From Gavia stellata (taxonomy: Eukaryota > Chordata > Aves > Gaviiformes > Gaviidae), in assembly GCF_030936135.1 (NCBI RefSeq), contig NC_082594.1, forward strand, positions 22,673,553-22,737,552: a stretch of 64,000 nucleotides of DNA, given 5' to 3'. Of this stretch, positions 50,117 to 61,900 are shown one piece after another. The notes under the pieces are model-generated. The model made no database searches. It saw nothing but the letters and a program-made list of their open reading frames with translations, and had not been told where the DNA came from. Position 1 is the stretch's first letter; each line of letters begins with the position of its first letter. The translations under genes and the position numbers were made by a program.

Positions 50117-51786
50117 GTACTGTGCAAAACAGGACCTAAGTAACAATTCATGATATGCAAAAACCTTCCTGAAATTAAGAGTGTCATTGACTTACAGACA
50201 TATTCAAATAAATTAATATAAAACCAGACATTTCAGGTGACCAGGAAGGTTTACCCATGTTGCACACCTGCTCTTCCTTGCAGTGTTCTCAGCTGCTAAA
50301 AAATACATGTACAATGCACCTCTTCTCATCTATTTTTCAGGTCCTTCTTTGTCTAATGAGGCTTGAGAGCAGGCAGTAGTTTCTTTTTACAGTAGGCACT
50401 ATGTCACCAAAGTAGATTAATTGGCAAATGATAAAATTAGAAATGTCGAAATGGACTAGCTTGATGGATTCTAATTAATTATGGACACGGGTACTATAAT
50501 CAGAGATTGTTTATTGGGTAATGGAGATATTTAGTTTCAGCTGGATAGTCTTTCCCCTTCTGGTTTCACCCGTGCAATCTCAAAAGGCTGAACGGGGGAA
50601 ATGTAATTCAGAATCGGGAACAACTTCTTGCCTCTGTTATGATCAAACTCACCTTTATGAAATCACTTTATGAAAAGTGATCATTTTGTGCAAACAGCTT
50701 GTGTGATGTTGAGCATGTTCATCTATCTCCATGGCTCAACTAGATATTATCATGATCCTCAGTGGACTTAATTCTTAGAAGAACTGTGCCAAGCTGTACA
50801 CACCTCATCCCGGTGGTGAGAGGCGGTGGAGACCTGCATGGATGTGCCATAACCCGTTAGATGGCATTCATATATCTGGTGCTTACTCACTAGCTGGTTA
50901 AAGAAAAAAGATTTATATTCCATAAAGGAGGCACTGAAATAGTGCAGGAAAAACACTTCCCCAGGAACAGAAAGCAGGGTTCAAGTCCCAGAATATTTCC
51001 TGTCCTTTGGCTGCTCTATTTTGTGTGCTCTCATTTAAGGGCAGAATTTAATAAGTAGTGCCAAGCAGACTTTCACAGCTTGAGTGTTGAAATGGCATAG
51101 AGAAGCCAAGTTCCATCAAAAACACTGGGGCAAGCCCAGGTCACCTCCCCGTTGGCTGCTGTGTATTCTGTGCCACTGTCACAAAAGTTTTATGATGCAG
51201 TCTTATAGTGCCTGAGCATGTATGGCTTCCCAAATAGCGAAGTTGTATTATAACACAACTTTTTTTTTCTCAGAAGTGACAAATAATTGAGTTAAATGCA
51301 TTTTGATCCAAATCAAGTGCCTTTGCTCTCTTTTTTCAGTTCAGCCTCCCTCTGAACGTTCCGGCTTCAGCTGAGCCCACGATTGCAGAGATATCAGGCG
51401 ATGTCCTTTTCTAAGAATATTTTCAGTTCAGCTAAACCCAAGGGGTAGTAAAAATCTTGTCAGAAGCCAAAACTTATAAGACTTCCAAGCCAAAAAAGGT
51501 TTTGACAAAGTCAGCTCTTGAGCAATTGGCTGTTCTCCTGTAACTACCCAAAATCAGAGGTAATGGTTCTCTGTGATTGAGAGTGAAAGTGACAGGAGAT
51601 TCACTACCAAAAGATTTATAAAACACTTACATTTGGCCTGATCTTCCAGTTCAAACTCAATTGAGTGGTTTTTTTTTTTTTATTCTAGCAAAAAGTCTTG
51701 GTGCATGAAGAATGGTAGAGAATTAAAAACAGTATATGTTTTCTTGGCACATAGCTGGGTTATAGCACTTATAATATTAATTATTA
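50117..51786. other. Intergenic DNA
   Basis: AT-rich DNA without a supported gene. At about 50405-50530 it holds clustered homeodomain-type TAATTAATTA, forkhead-like TTGTTTAT and related AT motifs, discussed under findings. Confidence 0.5.
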
Positions 51787-52747
51787 CACAGAATCACAAA
51801 ATCACAGAATGATAGGGGTTTGAAGGGACCTCTGGAGATCATCTAGTCCAACCCCCCCACCAGAGCAGGTTCACCTCGAGCAGATTGCACAGGAATGCGT
51901 CCAGGTGAGTTTTGAATATCTCCGGAGAAAGGAGACTCCACAACCTCTCTGGGCAGCTTGTTCCAGTGCTCTGCCACCCTCAAAGTCAAGAAGTTCCTCC
52001 TCATGTTTAGATGGAACTTCCTATGACCAAGTTTGTGCCCATTACCTCTTGTCCTGTCACTGGGCACCACTGAAAAAAGACTGGGCCAATCCTCCTGGCA
52101 CCCACCCCTTAAGTATTTATAAGCATTGATAAGATGCCCCCTCAGTCTTCTCTTCTCCAGACTAAAAAGACCCAAGTCCCTCAGCCTTTCCTCATAAGAA
52201 AGATGTTCCAGTCCCCTAATCATCTTTGTAGCCCTTTGCTGTACCCTCTCCAGCAGCTCCCTGTCCTTCTTGAAGCGGGGAGCCCACAACTGGACACAGT
52301 ACTCCAGATGCGGCCTCCCCAGGGCAGAGTAGAGGGGGAGGATAACCTCCCTCGACCTGCTTGCCACACTCTTCTGGATGCACCCCAGGATGCCATTGGC
52401 CTTCTTGGCCCCAAGGGCACACTGATGGCTCATGGTCACCCTGTTGTCCACCAGGAACCCCAGGTCCCTTTCCACAGAGCTGCTCTCCAGCAGGTCAGCC
52501 CTTAACCTGTACTGATGCATGGGGTTATTCCTCCCCAGGTGCAGTACCCTACACTTGCCTTTGTGGAATTTCATAAGGTTCCTCTCTGCCCAACTCTCCA
52601 GCCTGTCCAGGTCAAACTGAATGGCAGCGCAGCCTTCCGGTGTGTCAGCCACTCCTCCCAGTTTTGTGTCATCAGCAAACTTGCTGAGGGCACACTCTAT
52701 CCCTTCATCCAGGTCACTGATGAATATATTGAACAGGACTGGACTAT
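51787..52747 (-). mobile_element. 5'-truncated CR1 LINE, divergent subfamily
   Basis: CR1 copy in minus orientation. The terminus at 51787 (CACAGAATCACAAAATCACA) leads into a 3' UTR with GACCTCTGGAGATCATCTAG, unlike the other young copies, whose 3' UTR reads '...AAAGACCTGTAAGATCATC'. The frame at 51843..52652 encodes the RT C-terminus ('[20 protein letters not shown]' to '[18 protein letters not shown]'). It is open upstream through '[11 protein letters not shown]' to the truncation at about 52747. The protein differs throughout from the copies at 22315, 39598 and 53514, so it is a separate CR1 lineage, possibly CR1-Y/X-like. Confidence 0.92.
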
Positions 52748-53513
52748 TACTTAATAAAGAAATATGTAAATAAACACATGATATTTATTTTCCATATGAC
52801 CTTATTTTTTATAAACGCAAGAAAGAAGTCATCCCTTTGCCATGGGATGGTGAAGTGTATCCTTTTGATCCCATCAAACTTGGCTTTCCCATGCCTTCAG
52901 TGGGCATTTGTGAGTGACGCGATTTCCTAGCAGTGTGTTGTCAAGGAATTCCTAGAATACTGAATAAAGTACTGAAATACAATTTTACCCCAAGATACGT
53001 AGAAGCACATTAAATTTATATCGATTGGAGACCTGTGGCTATCTTCCAAAGCACATATTTCTTTTTCATTTGTTATGGACAGGCAATTAACTTTACTTGC
53101 TTTAATATAAATTAGAGTTTAAAATAGCCACTTAGGTTCCCTGCCCTGGAAGGTGCAATTAATTACATCTTTGCAAAATACATTACATAGCCAGTTATTT
53201 GAGATATATCTGATATCAGACACAATTCTCATGGCAGGCCATTACAAATGCAGTGTATATAGTAAACCAAAGCCTTTCAGAGAAATCCCGAACACTTAAC
53301 ATTATGCCAGGAACCAGATTCTTAGGGGAAAATCCAGCCTTCCCAGATAAGGCATCGGCTCAGCTCAGCAGGGGACTTTTACAGAGCTTGCAGGAGTGAG
53401 GCAAAGATGGTCTGTGCTCATCTGTGCTGGACCTAGCTCCTATAGTTGTGGTGGGGGAGAAAAAGGATTTTAGCTGGTGAGTAGATCAGCCTGGTTTGGG
53501 GAGTATTTTCACA
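52748..53513. other. Spacer between two CR1 copies
   Basis: About 0.77 kb of AT-rich DNA with no recognised gene or repeat. Confidence 0.5.
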
Positions 53514-55240
53514 CACAGAATCACAGAATCACTAAGGTTGGAAAAGACCTGTAAGATCATCAAGCCCAACCTTAAAAAAAAAAACAAACAAAAAAAAACC
53601 AACAAAAAACACACAACAACAAACCACAACACACCAAAAACCAACCCACCCAACACCACACAGCACCATGCCCATCAAGCTACATCCCACAATGCCACAT
53701 CCACACGCTCCTTGAATACCTCCAGGGAGGGTGACTCTACCACCTCCCTGGGCAGCCTATTCCAATGTTTCACTACTCTCTCAGTAAAGAACTTTTTCCT
53801 AATATCCAGCCTGAACCTCCCCTGGCGCAACTTGAGGCCATTTCCTCTTGTCCTGTCACTAGTCACTTGGGAGAAGAGACCAACATCCACTTCTCTGCAA
53901 CCCCCTTTCAGGTAGTTGTAGAGAGCGATGAGGTCTCCCCTCAGCCTCCTCTTCTCCAGGCTAAACAACCCCAGCTCCCTCAGCCGCTCCTCATAAGACT
54001 TGTGCTCCAGACCCCTCACCAGCTTCGTCACCCTTCTCTGGACACGCTCCAGCACCTCAATGTCCTTCTTGTAGTGAGGGGCCCAAAACTGAACACAGTA
54101 TTCGAGGTGCGGCCTTACCAGCGCCGAGTACAGAGGCATGATCACCTCCCTGCTCCTGCTGGCCACACCATTTCTGATACAAGCCAGGATGCCGTTGGCC
54201 TTCTTGGCCACCTGGGCACACTGCTGGCTCATATTCAGCCGGCTGTCAATCAACATCCCCAGGTCCTTTTCTGTGGGGGAGCTTTCCAGCCACTCGTCCC
54301 CAAGCCTGTAGCGTTGCCTGGGGTTGTTGTGGCCGAAGTGTAGAACCCGGCACTTGGCCTTATTGAACCTCATCCAATTGGCCTCAGCCCATCGATCCAG
54401 CCTGTCCAGATCCCTCTGCAGAGCCTTCCTACCCTCAAGCAGATCAACACTCCCTCCCAACTTGGTGTCGTCTGCAAACTTGCTGAGGGAGCACTCTATC
54501 CCCTCATCCAGATCATCAATAAAGACATTAAACAAGACCGGTCCCAAAACTGAGCCCTGGGGGACTCCACTTGTGACCGGCCGCCAACTGGATTTCACCC
54601 CATTCACCACAACTCTCTGGGCTCGGCCATCCAGCCAGTTTTTTACCCAGCGAAGAGTGTACCTGTCTAAACCACGGGCCGACAGCTTCTCCAGGAGAAT
54701 ACTGTGGGGAACAATGTCAAAGGCTTTGCTGAAGTCCAGGTAGACAACATCAACAGCCTTTCCCTCATCCACTAGGCGGGTCACCTGGTCATAGAAGGAG
54801 ATCAGGTTGGTGAAGCAGGACCTGCCTTTCATGAACCCGTGCTGGCTGGGCCTGATCCCTTGGTTATCCTGCATGTGTCCCGTGAGCGCCCTCAAGATGA
54901 GCCTCTCCATAACCTTCCCCGGCACCGAGGTCAGGTTGACAGGCCTGTAGTTCCCCGGATCCTCCTTCCGACCCTTCTTGTAGATGGGCGTCACGTTGGC
55001 AAGCCTCCAGTCATCCGGGACCTCCCCCGTTGACCAGGACTGTTGATAAATGATGGAGAGCGGCTTGGCAAGCTCCTCCGCCAGCTCCCTCAGCACCCTT
55101 GGATGGATGCCATCAGGCCCCATAGACTTGTGAGTGTCCAGGTGGCATAGCAGGTTGTTAACTGCTTCCTCCTGGATCATGGGGAGCCTATTTTGCTCTC
55201 CATCCCTGTCATCCAGCTCAGGGAGATGGATGATTTTCTT
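53514..55240 (-). mobile_element. CR1 LINE with a 501-codon open RT frame
   Basis: A 5'-truncated CR1 in minus orientation. The frame at 53675..55180 is open for 501 codons and covers most of the reverse transcriptase: '[11 protein letters not shown]' (20-30), 'YLDFSKAFD' with the first catalytic Asp (147-155), '[10 protein letters not shown]' (205-214), the catalytic 'FADD' (235-238), and the thumb and C-terminus to the natural ORF2 stop. The N-terminal endonuclease and ORF1 are missing, so it is non-autonomous. Open coding over 1.5 kb suggests a young insertion. The 3' UTR has an A/C-rich expansion at about 53572-53650. The 5' boundary is approximate. Confidence 0.95.
53572..53650. repeat. 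A/C-rich low-complexity expansion in CR1 3' UTR
   Basis: About 80 bp made almost only of A and C, grading from poly(A) to AAC, CAC and ACCC words. It sits where the related CR1 at 22315-23176 has only a short CCATCAACTAACACCACC. It therefore arose within or after insertion of this copy. Confidence 0.85.
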
Positions 55241-58042
55241 CCCCTTTGCAGGTTTTGTGAGTTCCGCAAGTCCTGACTCCTACAGGTAAATCAGAATAAG
55301 GCAGCAGCAGATAGCACAGGTAAGATGCAGCAGGAGTTAGGAGATGCTCAGGAGAGATGTGCCTCCCTTCCCCTGCCTACAGGTAATGGTGTGTCAGGTC
55401 TCTGACTTTTAAGCAGGGGAGCAATCAGGAGAGGCCCAGGCTGGGGGGAAGAGGGTGGATTTGCACCAGGTAGATGTCCACCAAGTAAAAGCTGACATGT
55501 GAACTGGTCGTTCCTGGGTCCCAACAGAGAAGCGGAGCTTTGAAGGTGCAGCTCAGCTCATCCTGTAGCAGATGTCAGGTACCTGAAGTAAGGTGGGGTG
55601 TCCACTCTGCGTTAAAAGGTTGCTGAAGGAAAGGCCTGAGCAGGGGAGCTGGAGCTGTGCAGTTATGAGGACTGTAACCCCCTGTTCCCGACTTGCTGGA
55701 TCCTCTGATGAGCTCTGATGGCCATTTGTGATTCTGCAAGGATCCTTTTACTGCATTTTCTGGCTACGTGTACAAAGAGCAGTTGCAGCTTGGCCTGTGG
55801 ACGCAGTTCAGGGGGACCCCTAAGCCCGTCTGTGCCTGGGGAGTTTCCGTGCCCAGGTGCATACTGCTTACAGCCTTCAGTGAGGCTTACAGAGGCCTTG
55901 AACGTGCCTGAATATCTTCACAATGGAGCAAAACTGCAGCCACTGCTTGCAGCCCGATGGCTGATAGTGTTTTGAAGGCAATGTGGAAGCAGCTTGGAGA
56001 AGCTGGGCTTTTCCTTGAGGTGCCATGAGCTTGCACAGCCTGATAAGTCCATAGCGGGAAGGTGATGAGTGGGTCTTGGCAATCCTGAGCTAATTGTTAG
56101 TGGTGTACTAATCGAAAGGTAGCATACCAAATAGAGAGGCATGACCTGTCTTCTTACCCTCATTGCACAGCAGCGATGAAGCTGTAATTCAGGGCTAAGT
56201 GCCCAGGGATTCAAGATGTTAAACCACAGCTTGTAGAGCTCTACCCGGGGCTGTTTCGGTGCTGCTCACTAGTCTGTCCGCTGGCACAGCAAGGAGTACA
56301 GAAGAGAAGCAGATCGTGAGCCTCTCTCTCCGTGCACAGCCTTTCTTCTGGTGGGCAGTAAATGAAGGGAAATTCTTGTGATACCTGCAATACGCAGCCT
56401 GACACAGGGATGTTCACAGCTATGGACCTGTCTTCACATGGAGGCATTTTTAATTGCATTTCATCCTTTAGAAATGAAATCGAAATGGAGGACTGGAAAG
56501 CAAATGGCACACCTTTCCCTCCCAGCCTCAGGCGACTGAAATACCCAGCCCTCCAGGGGAGGGCCATGGGCCATTTCAAACCAAATTCTTCTTTTAAAAA
56601 TCAGATGAGTTAAACATAATGAATTATATTCGGTTCCATTTTCTCTTTCAGGCGTCTGAAATAAGACAGCTCCATGCAGAGAAATTACCCAGTTCCCCCG
56701 TGAGCGATCTTTATTTCAAATCTGATAGTGCCACTGCAGCCTTCCGTGCTCAGAGCTGGAGTGATTGACACGGTGTTACTGCAGCTATGCCACGAACTGT
56801 GTGGGCTGTCTCGAAGGTTTGCTTCATATTCATGGCACCAGTGCTCTCAAACCCGTAAATTACATCATTAAATAACTGAAACCATAGAGCTATAAATTAA
56901 AACTGTGCCAAACTGAGTTTTTCTGGTGTCATGCAGGCTGCAGGAAGCTGGCAGTCAGGGGGAGTCTGTACCACACGTGGATAGGAAGGTGGAGGACCTG
57001 CAAACATCAGGCTCTGGGCATTGCGAAAGCTGTACAAATGCACTATGCGCACTCAAATACACTCTCAGTCTGTCACCAACAGCACACATTTCATGGGTGA
57101 CAATTGGGCCAATAACTCATCTCGGGGTGTTGCATTTCTCAATCAAAGCCATGGCAGGCAGTTCAATAAAAGAGTTTTTCTTTGAGTCAGGCTTTAAGTA
57201 ACAAAACAGGCAGACATATTCTTGGGCTTGGAGGATCTAGTAAGCAGTGTGGAAAATAAATCAGTGCAGACCAGAAAGAGTAAAGGGTTGTAACACCAGG
57301 GGCCATTCCCCATCACACGTCCCTTGGCAGTGGGGCAGTTAAAGAGGTTCCTGCACATGGTGGAATTTCATCCTTTGCCAGAGGCTTCCTCCCTCCAGAC
57401 TGAACTGGTTGGCTTATTTTGTGTCTCTGTGCCTTGGAAAGACCCATTAAATGATCCATTTTAAGAAAACTCATTGTATCTTTTGACAGAAAGAAATTCT
57501 GCCTTTGCAAATGTTTTCTTCAGCCAGGTCGCCTCACATAGCTGGTTTAACCAGCACAGCTGAGGTTGTGGTTCAAGGATACAGTAAATCTTGCTTGAGT
57601 GCTCATAGCATGGACTGAAAAAAGCCAGAGCAACATGATGTCAGTTGCTCTTCTGGGCACTCTGCTTCTTCAGAAGTCTTCGGAGAACCTGGAACGGCTT
57701 AATTTGCACCCATCAGCTTTGTGCCAGCCTGAAGCTTTGGCTTATCTGTCAGAGGGCTGATAGTGTGGAACCAGATGCAAGCCATCATTTCCAGACGTCT
57801 CTTCTCTCTTTTGGAACCTACAGCTGTGAGACATGACTGTGAGCATGTAAGTCTCGCATTCACAGGCCAAACCAAAGGTCTTTTGAGTGGTGAAGTGGAT
57901 AAAAGAAAGAGGACAGACCTGCACTGGCTTCTTGAGCCAGGGGCGGTGCCTTTGTATTTATTACTCCTTGAAAAAATATCTCTTTGACTTTGTCTGGTCT
58001 CCCTTGGACCTATGCAAAATCTCACCACCTGCAGTGCTCTGC
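55241..58042. other. Intergenic DNA
   Basis: Single-copy-like sequence with several short overlapping frames on both strands and no family signature. No repeat firmly recognised. Confidence 0.5.
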
Positions 58043-58625
58043 AGCAAGGAGCTCCACAGCTTATCATGCATTGCATGAAGAAACCCCTCCCCACTGTTTT
58101 GAATCTGCCACCTGGTAAATTTACTAGATGTTTTGTAGTTCCTATATCAGTGAGGCAGTGAATATAATTTCCTATTGAAGTCTCCACATCTTTCATGATT
58201 TTGAGGAGCTCACTCATCTGTTTTCTCAGCAATGTCTTCTCCAGACTGAAGGGTCCTAGTCTGCTCAGTTGCTCTTTGCACAGAAGCATTTGGCCATCCT
58301 TGTCTCCTCTTTTTGTGTTTTCCTCAGTTCCTCTTCATTACTGAAATGGAGAGAGCCGTACCATGCATGGTATGCTGGCAGCCAGCACAGTGTTGCTTGC
58401 TGTGCCGTTCCTGACTCCCTTTCTAATCTCCTGTTTGAACTCTTCTGAGCACTGAGCTGATGTTTTCACAAAACTACCTCACTCCAAGATCTCTTTCCTG
58501 AACAGCTAGTTCAGAGTTTGTCTGTCTGCAACAGAAGCATTATTTTTTCTCATGTGCATTACTTTCTGCTTATCCACATCAATTTGCATCTTCCATTTTA
58601 CCAACTTCCATCTTCACCAACTGCT
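58043..58625 (-). mobile_element. Ancient CR1-like LINE remnant
   Basis: A strongly decayed minus-oriented copy of the old amniote CR1 family. Words in order on the plus strand: GCAAGGAGCTCCACAGCTTA; CTGTTTTGAATCTGCCACCT; CTTTCATGATTTTGAGGAG; TCTTCTCCAGACTGAAGGGT; then CATGTGCATTACTTTCTGCT and CATCAATTTGCATCTTCCAT near 58550-58600. These match recalled ORF2 and 3' parts of the family. A 196-codon frame through part of it contains a scrap of the normal 'FSLEK' motif but is otherwise not protein-like. Confidence 0.65.
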
Positions 58626-58908
58626 TTTGTATGTACTACACCAAAGATCATTGGGACACTTCTGCCCCTTTTCTGGATAGTGTAGGAAACGATCCATGTG
58701 ATGAACCATGCCTTGCCTCCCTGTACATTTTCTGGGAATGCCTGAGCACTAGAAACCATTGGCTTTGCCTAAGTCAGACAGCAGGGAAAATGCTGAGGAC
58801 CGATACATGTCTTAAATCTCACCCCTGTGGGGTTTGGGGGTGTAAGTATGAGAGGGCTCTCCCTCCTCTCAGGATGAAAAGTCAGAAACCTGCTGAAGTG
58901 TTTGAGTG
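58626..58908. other. Short intergenic stretch
   Basis: No gene or repeat recognised between two LINE remnants. Confidence 0.4.
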
Positions 58909-58968
58909 CTTGAGCAGGGGGTGGACCAGAGGACCTCCACAAGTCCCACCCAACCTAAATTATTCCAG
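58909..58968 (+). mobile_element. CR1 3'-end scrap
   Basis: TTGAGCAGGGGGTGGACCAG is followed by AGGACCTCCACAAGTCCCAC and CCAACCTAAATTATTCC. This is the CR1 3' UTR end, lacking only the final ATTCTGTG repeats. Old and very short. Confidence 0.7.
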
Positions 58969-61900
58969 TTTGGAAAAAAGTCAGGTGTGTGTTTGGAGGG
59001 GGTGGCACTTCTTTATTTATGCATTATGTGTCAAGATGCCACCTCCATCCCAGACCAGGGCCTCTCTGCAAAGGGCTCCTTGGCACATCCTGAGTCCTGG
59101 AGCCCTTCCCCATCTTTCCTGGTTGTTTCTGATGTGTTCACTTGGTGCCAATTAGTTTTCAATGCCAAGCTGGCTCTGCTATATGATCATGTCTCCCAGC
59201 TCCCCACTGGGGATTTTCTTGGCACACACTGCCTGTCCCTGCCTACAGGCAAGAAACTTTTCACTTCTGCTCCACCTTCAGGTTTTGCCTCTGCAAACCC
59301 TCATGATATTACTGATAAAGATACATGTTTTTTTCTGGTGGGCGAGCCTGGAATAAGGGAAAATCAGATTATTTTTGCACCTTGGGGGTTGGCCATGCAC
59401 TTAGCAGCCCTGAAGCGAATTTTTTGTATGTGATTTTCTGCACAGCAGGTTGATGTGGTGGGTGGAAACAGCATTTTTGTGTCTCTGGTTTGGAAACTTG
59501 CAGCTTAAATTATATGTGAGTGGCAGGTCTGAAGCAAAGGAGACCTGGCTTGCTCAGCTCTTGCTCATGAGGTGGGCTGTATTTTCTTGCTTCCAGTACT
59601 GAGAAACAGAAGGAAAACGAAATTATTTCCACAGCAGAGGGTGTAGAATTTGAAAACACTTTTCTTGCCACAAAAATTACATACATATACAACACTACAT
59701 ATACCTATATATTTAAAAGAACCTTGGCTGGAGAAAGGGGTGGGTTACTAATGCGTGTGCTTTTCAGGATTGCCAGTTTTTCACACTATGCTAGACTGCC
59801 TGGATGCTGTCCCCATGGTTCATGCTGTGGTGTCCCCCTCGCTGATGTCCCACGCTGTTGCACCATGGATGGGTGCAACCAGGGGGTTTGTGTGCATGGG
59901 GTGAGCCCCGCTGGCAGTGGCGCAGAGGCTCTGCAGCTGGTGACAGCTGCCTGTGGACACACTTCTCGTGCTCGGAAAGTTGAGCATATTTTGGGGGGCA
60001 CTGCAGATTCTGGTGGGTCTCCTTGGGAAGGCAGCAATGCTCCCTTGTGCAGTACAGAGGGGAGACCGAGATCTGGTGAGCACGGGCTTTGCATCAAGGT
60101 GAGGCACTGGACAAGCTGGATTAAAACCATCCCCACTGACACACTTGCTCATGAAGTTATGGCTACAAAGAGAGGGTTTTCTAAAATGCTTAAAGCATTT
60201 CTCATTGGCGGAGGGGTAGGGGATTTTGCAAGTGGATTCAATGGGAAGAAGACCCAGTGCTGACACTTGCAAGGGGATGATCCCTGCCTGCGTGGGAAGC
60301 AGGGGGCTGCTCAGAAAAAGCTGTAACACGCATTGTGAAAAGCAGCTCCTGGAAAGGGAGGGGAGTGGCTGGGGCATCTCCTGCCTGAGCTGCCGCGGGC
60401 AAGGACAGGGAGCACCTGGTGAAGCCCAGTCGCCGAGCAATAAAGCAAGTGGCAGGAACAGGAGGTGGGTTTCAAAACACTTTATAGGACAAGAACGGTG
60501 GGCTTCTGCTATTTGGCATAAACCCTCTTTAAAATACGTAATAATAATCGGCCATTATTGAAATGAAAACATTTCATAATGCTAATTCCAGTGGCTAATT
60601 GGGTAGAATTGAAAGCATGTGCTGTAGCTGGATCGCCCAAAGGCATAGAAAGAAGTGTATTTAAGTTCTTTGGGAGACTCAGATTTCACATTAGTGCTGT
60701 CTCTCCATCACCTCTCCCATGACCTGCCTCCCCACAGACCATGCAGAGGGGGTCCTCATCAGCGGTACGCGTGCTCCCTGTGTGACCAGGAACAGACAAG
60801 TGCCGGGAGCCCCTCGCTCCCCTCCCCGTCTCGCTGTGCCGATGCTGCCGCATGGCCCACAGCCCACCTGTGGCCGAAAGGCGCAGCAGGGATGCCTGTG
60901 CCTGTGCACATCAAGGGGAGTCTGGTGTCTCCTCGGTAGCTGCTTGATGAGAGCACCTTCCCTACGAGGTCGCACTGCTTTTTGGTGGTTTTAAAAATGT
61001 TTCTGTCAGTGGGAACAGCTGTAGCACAGGGACATTGTGGCATGGGCACTTAATGGCATTCAGGCTCCAATCCCTCCTGCAGCAGGGTCAGGATCCCCAT
61101 CTTTTTGCAGGGCTAAAAGATGGCTTTGCAGAAGACCCAGGCACTGGAGTAAGGAATGATCTGCAGAGGTTGCTGCTGGAGTGAAAACAATGTTTTATAC
61201 ATGTCAGGCTGGGGCTCTGAGCAAGGCAGACCTGATTTTGATCCTGGCATTTTAGCAGGCAGAACAGATGCCAAATTACAGTGGCTGAGAAAAACAGCAA
61301 AAAAACCTGGGGAGAGGTTTACGTGATGCTTGCTGCTCCTTAGTTAAAAATAGTATGTATAGGTTCTAGGAATGGTTTCAGAAAGGCAACCCATAATGCT
61401 GGAAAAGATGGCCAAGCTCTTCTCACAGCTACATTACTGCTGTACCATGATTCAGTTATTAATAAATATGTTCTTACAATTTGAAAGGGGTCTGTTCAAG
61501 GCCCTCTGGAAATTTATTTGAATTGTGCCATGACTTGTGATGGTGGTTGCTGCCTTATAAATATACTCAGCGATGACATTAGCCTTGCTCTTTAATTGAG
61601 GACTGACTTCTTTCAGCAGGAAGGTGTTTCATGACTGATTATATATGTTCCTTTGCACTGAATGACACCTGCTGTCATAATAGCTTTCATTTTTATTGCA
61701 ATATAATAAAAATGATTTCAAAAGGCTTCACAAATTACTGAAAGATTTACAGAAGGGAAAAAGATATTTTTAAAACCTTATGTATGAAATCTGTTTTTCT
61801 GTCTTCTTTTCAAAAGTACTTTTTTATTATGCAATTTCTCTCCTTGAAATTATTGGTAATATCAAAGCTTTTTTTGTTTATTGCAGAGAATCACTGAATA

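Noticed and set aside
57699..58289. A 196-codon minus-strand frame as a host gene
   Set aside because: It runs through an ancient CR1-like remnant into unrelated flank and lacks any coherent domain.
58631..60440. Frames of 170-206 codons near the right end
   Set aside because: They overlap on both strands in moderately GC-rich DNA, have no conserved motif and no splice-consistent partners that I could see.
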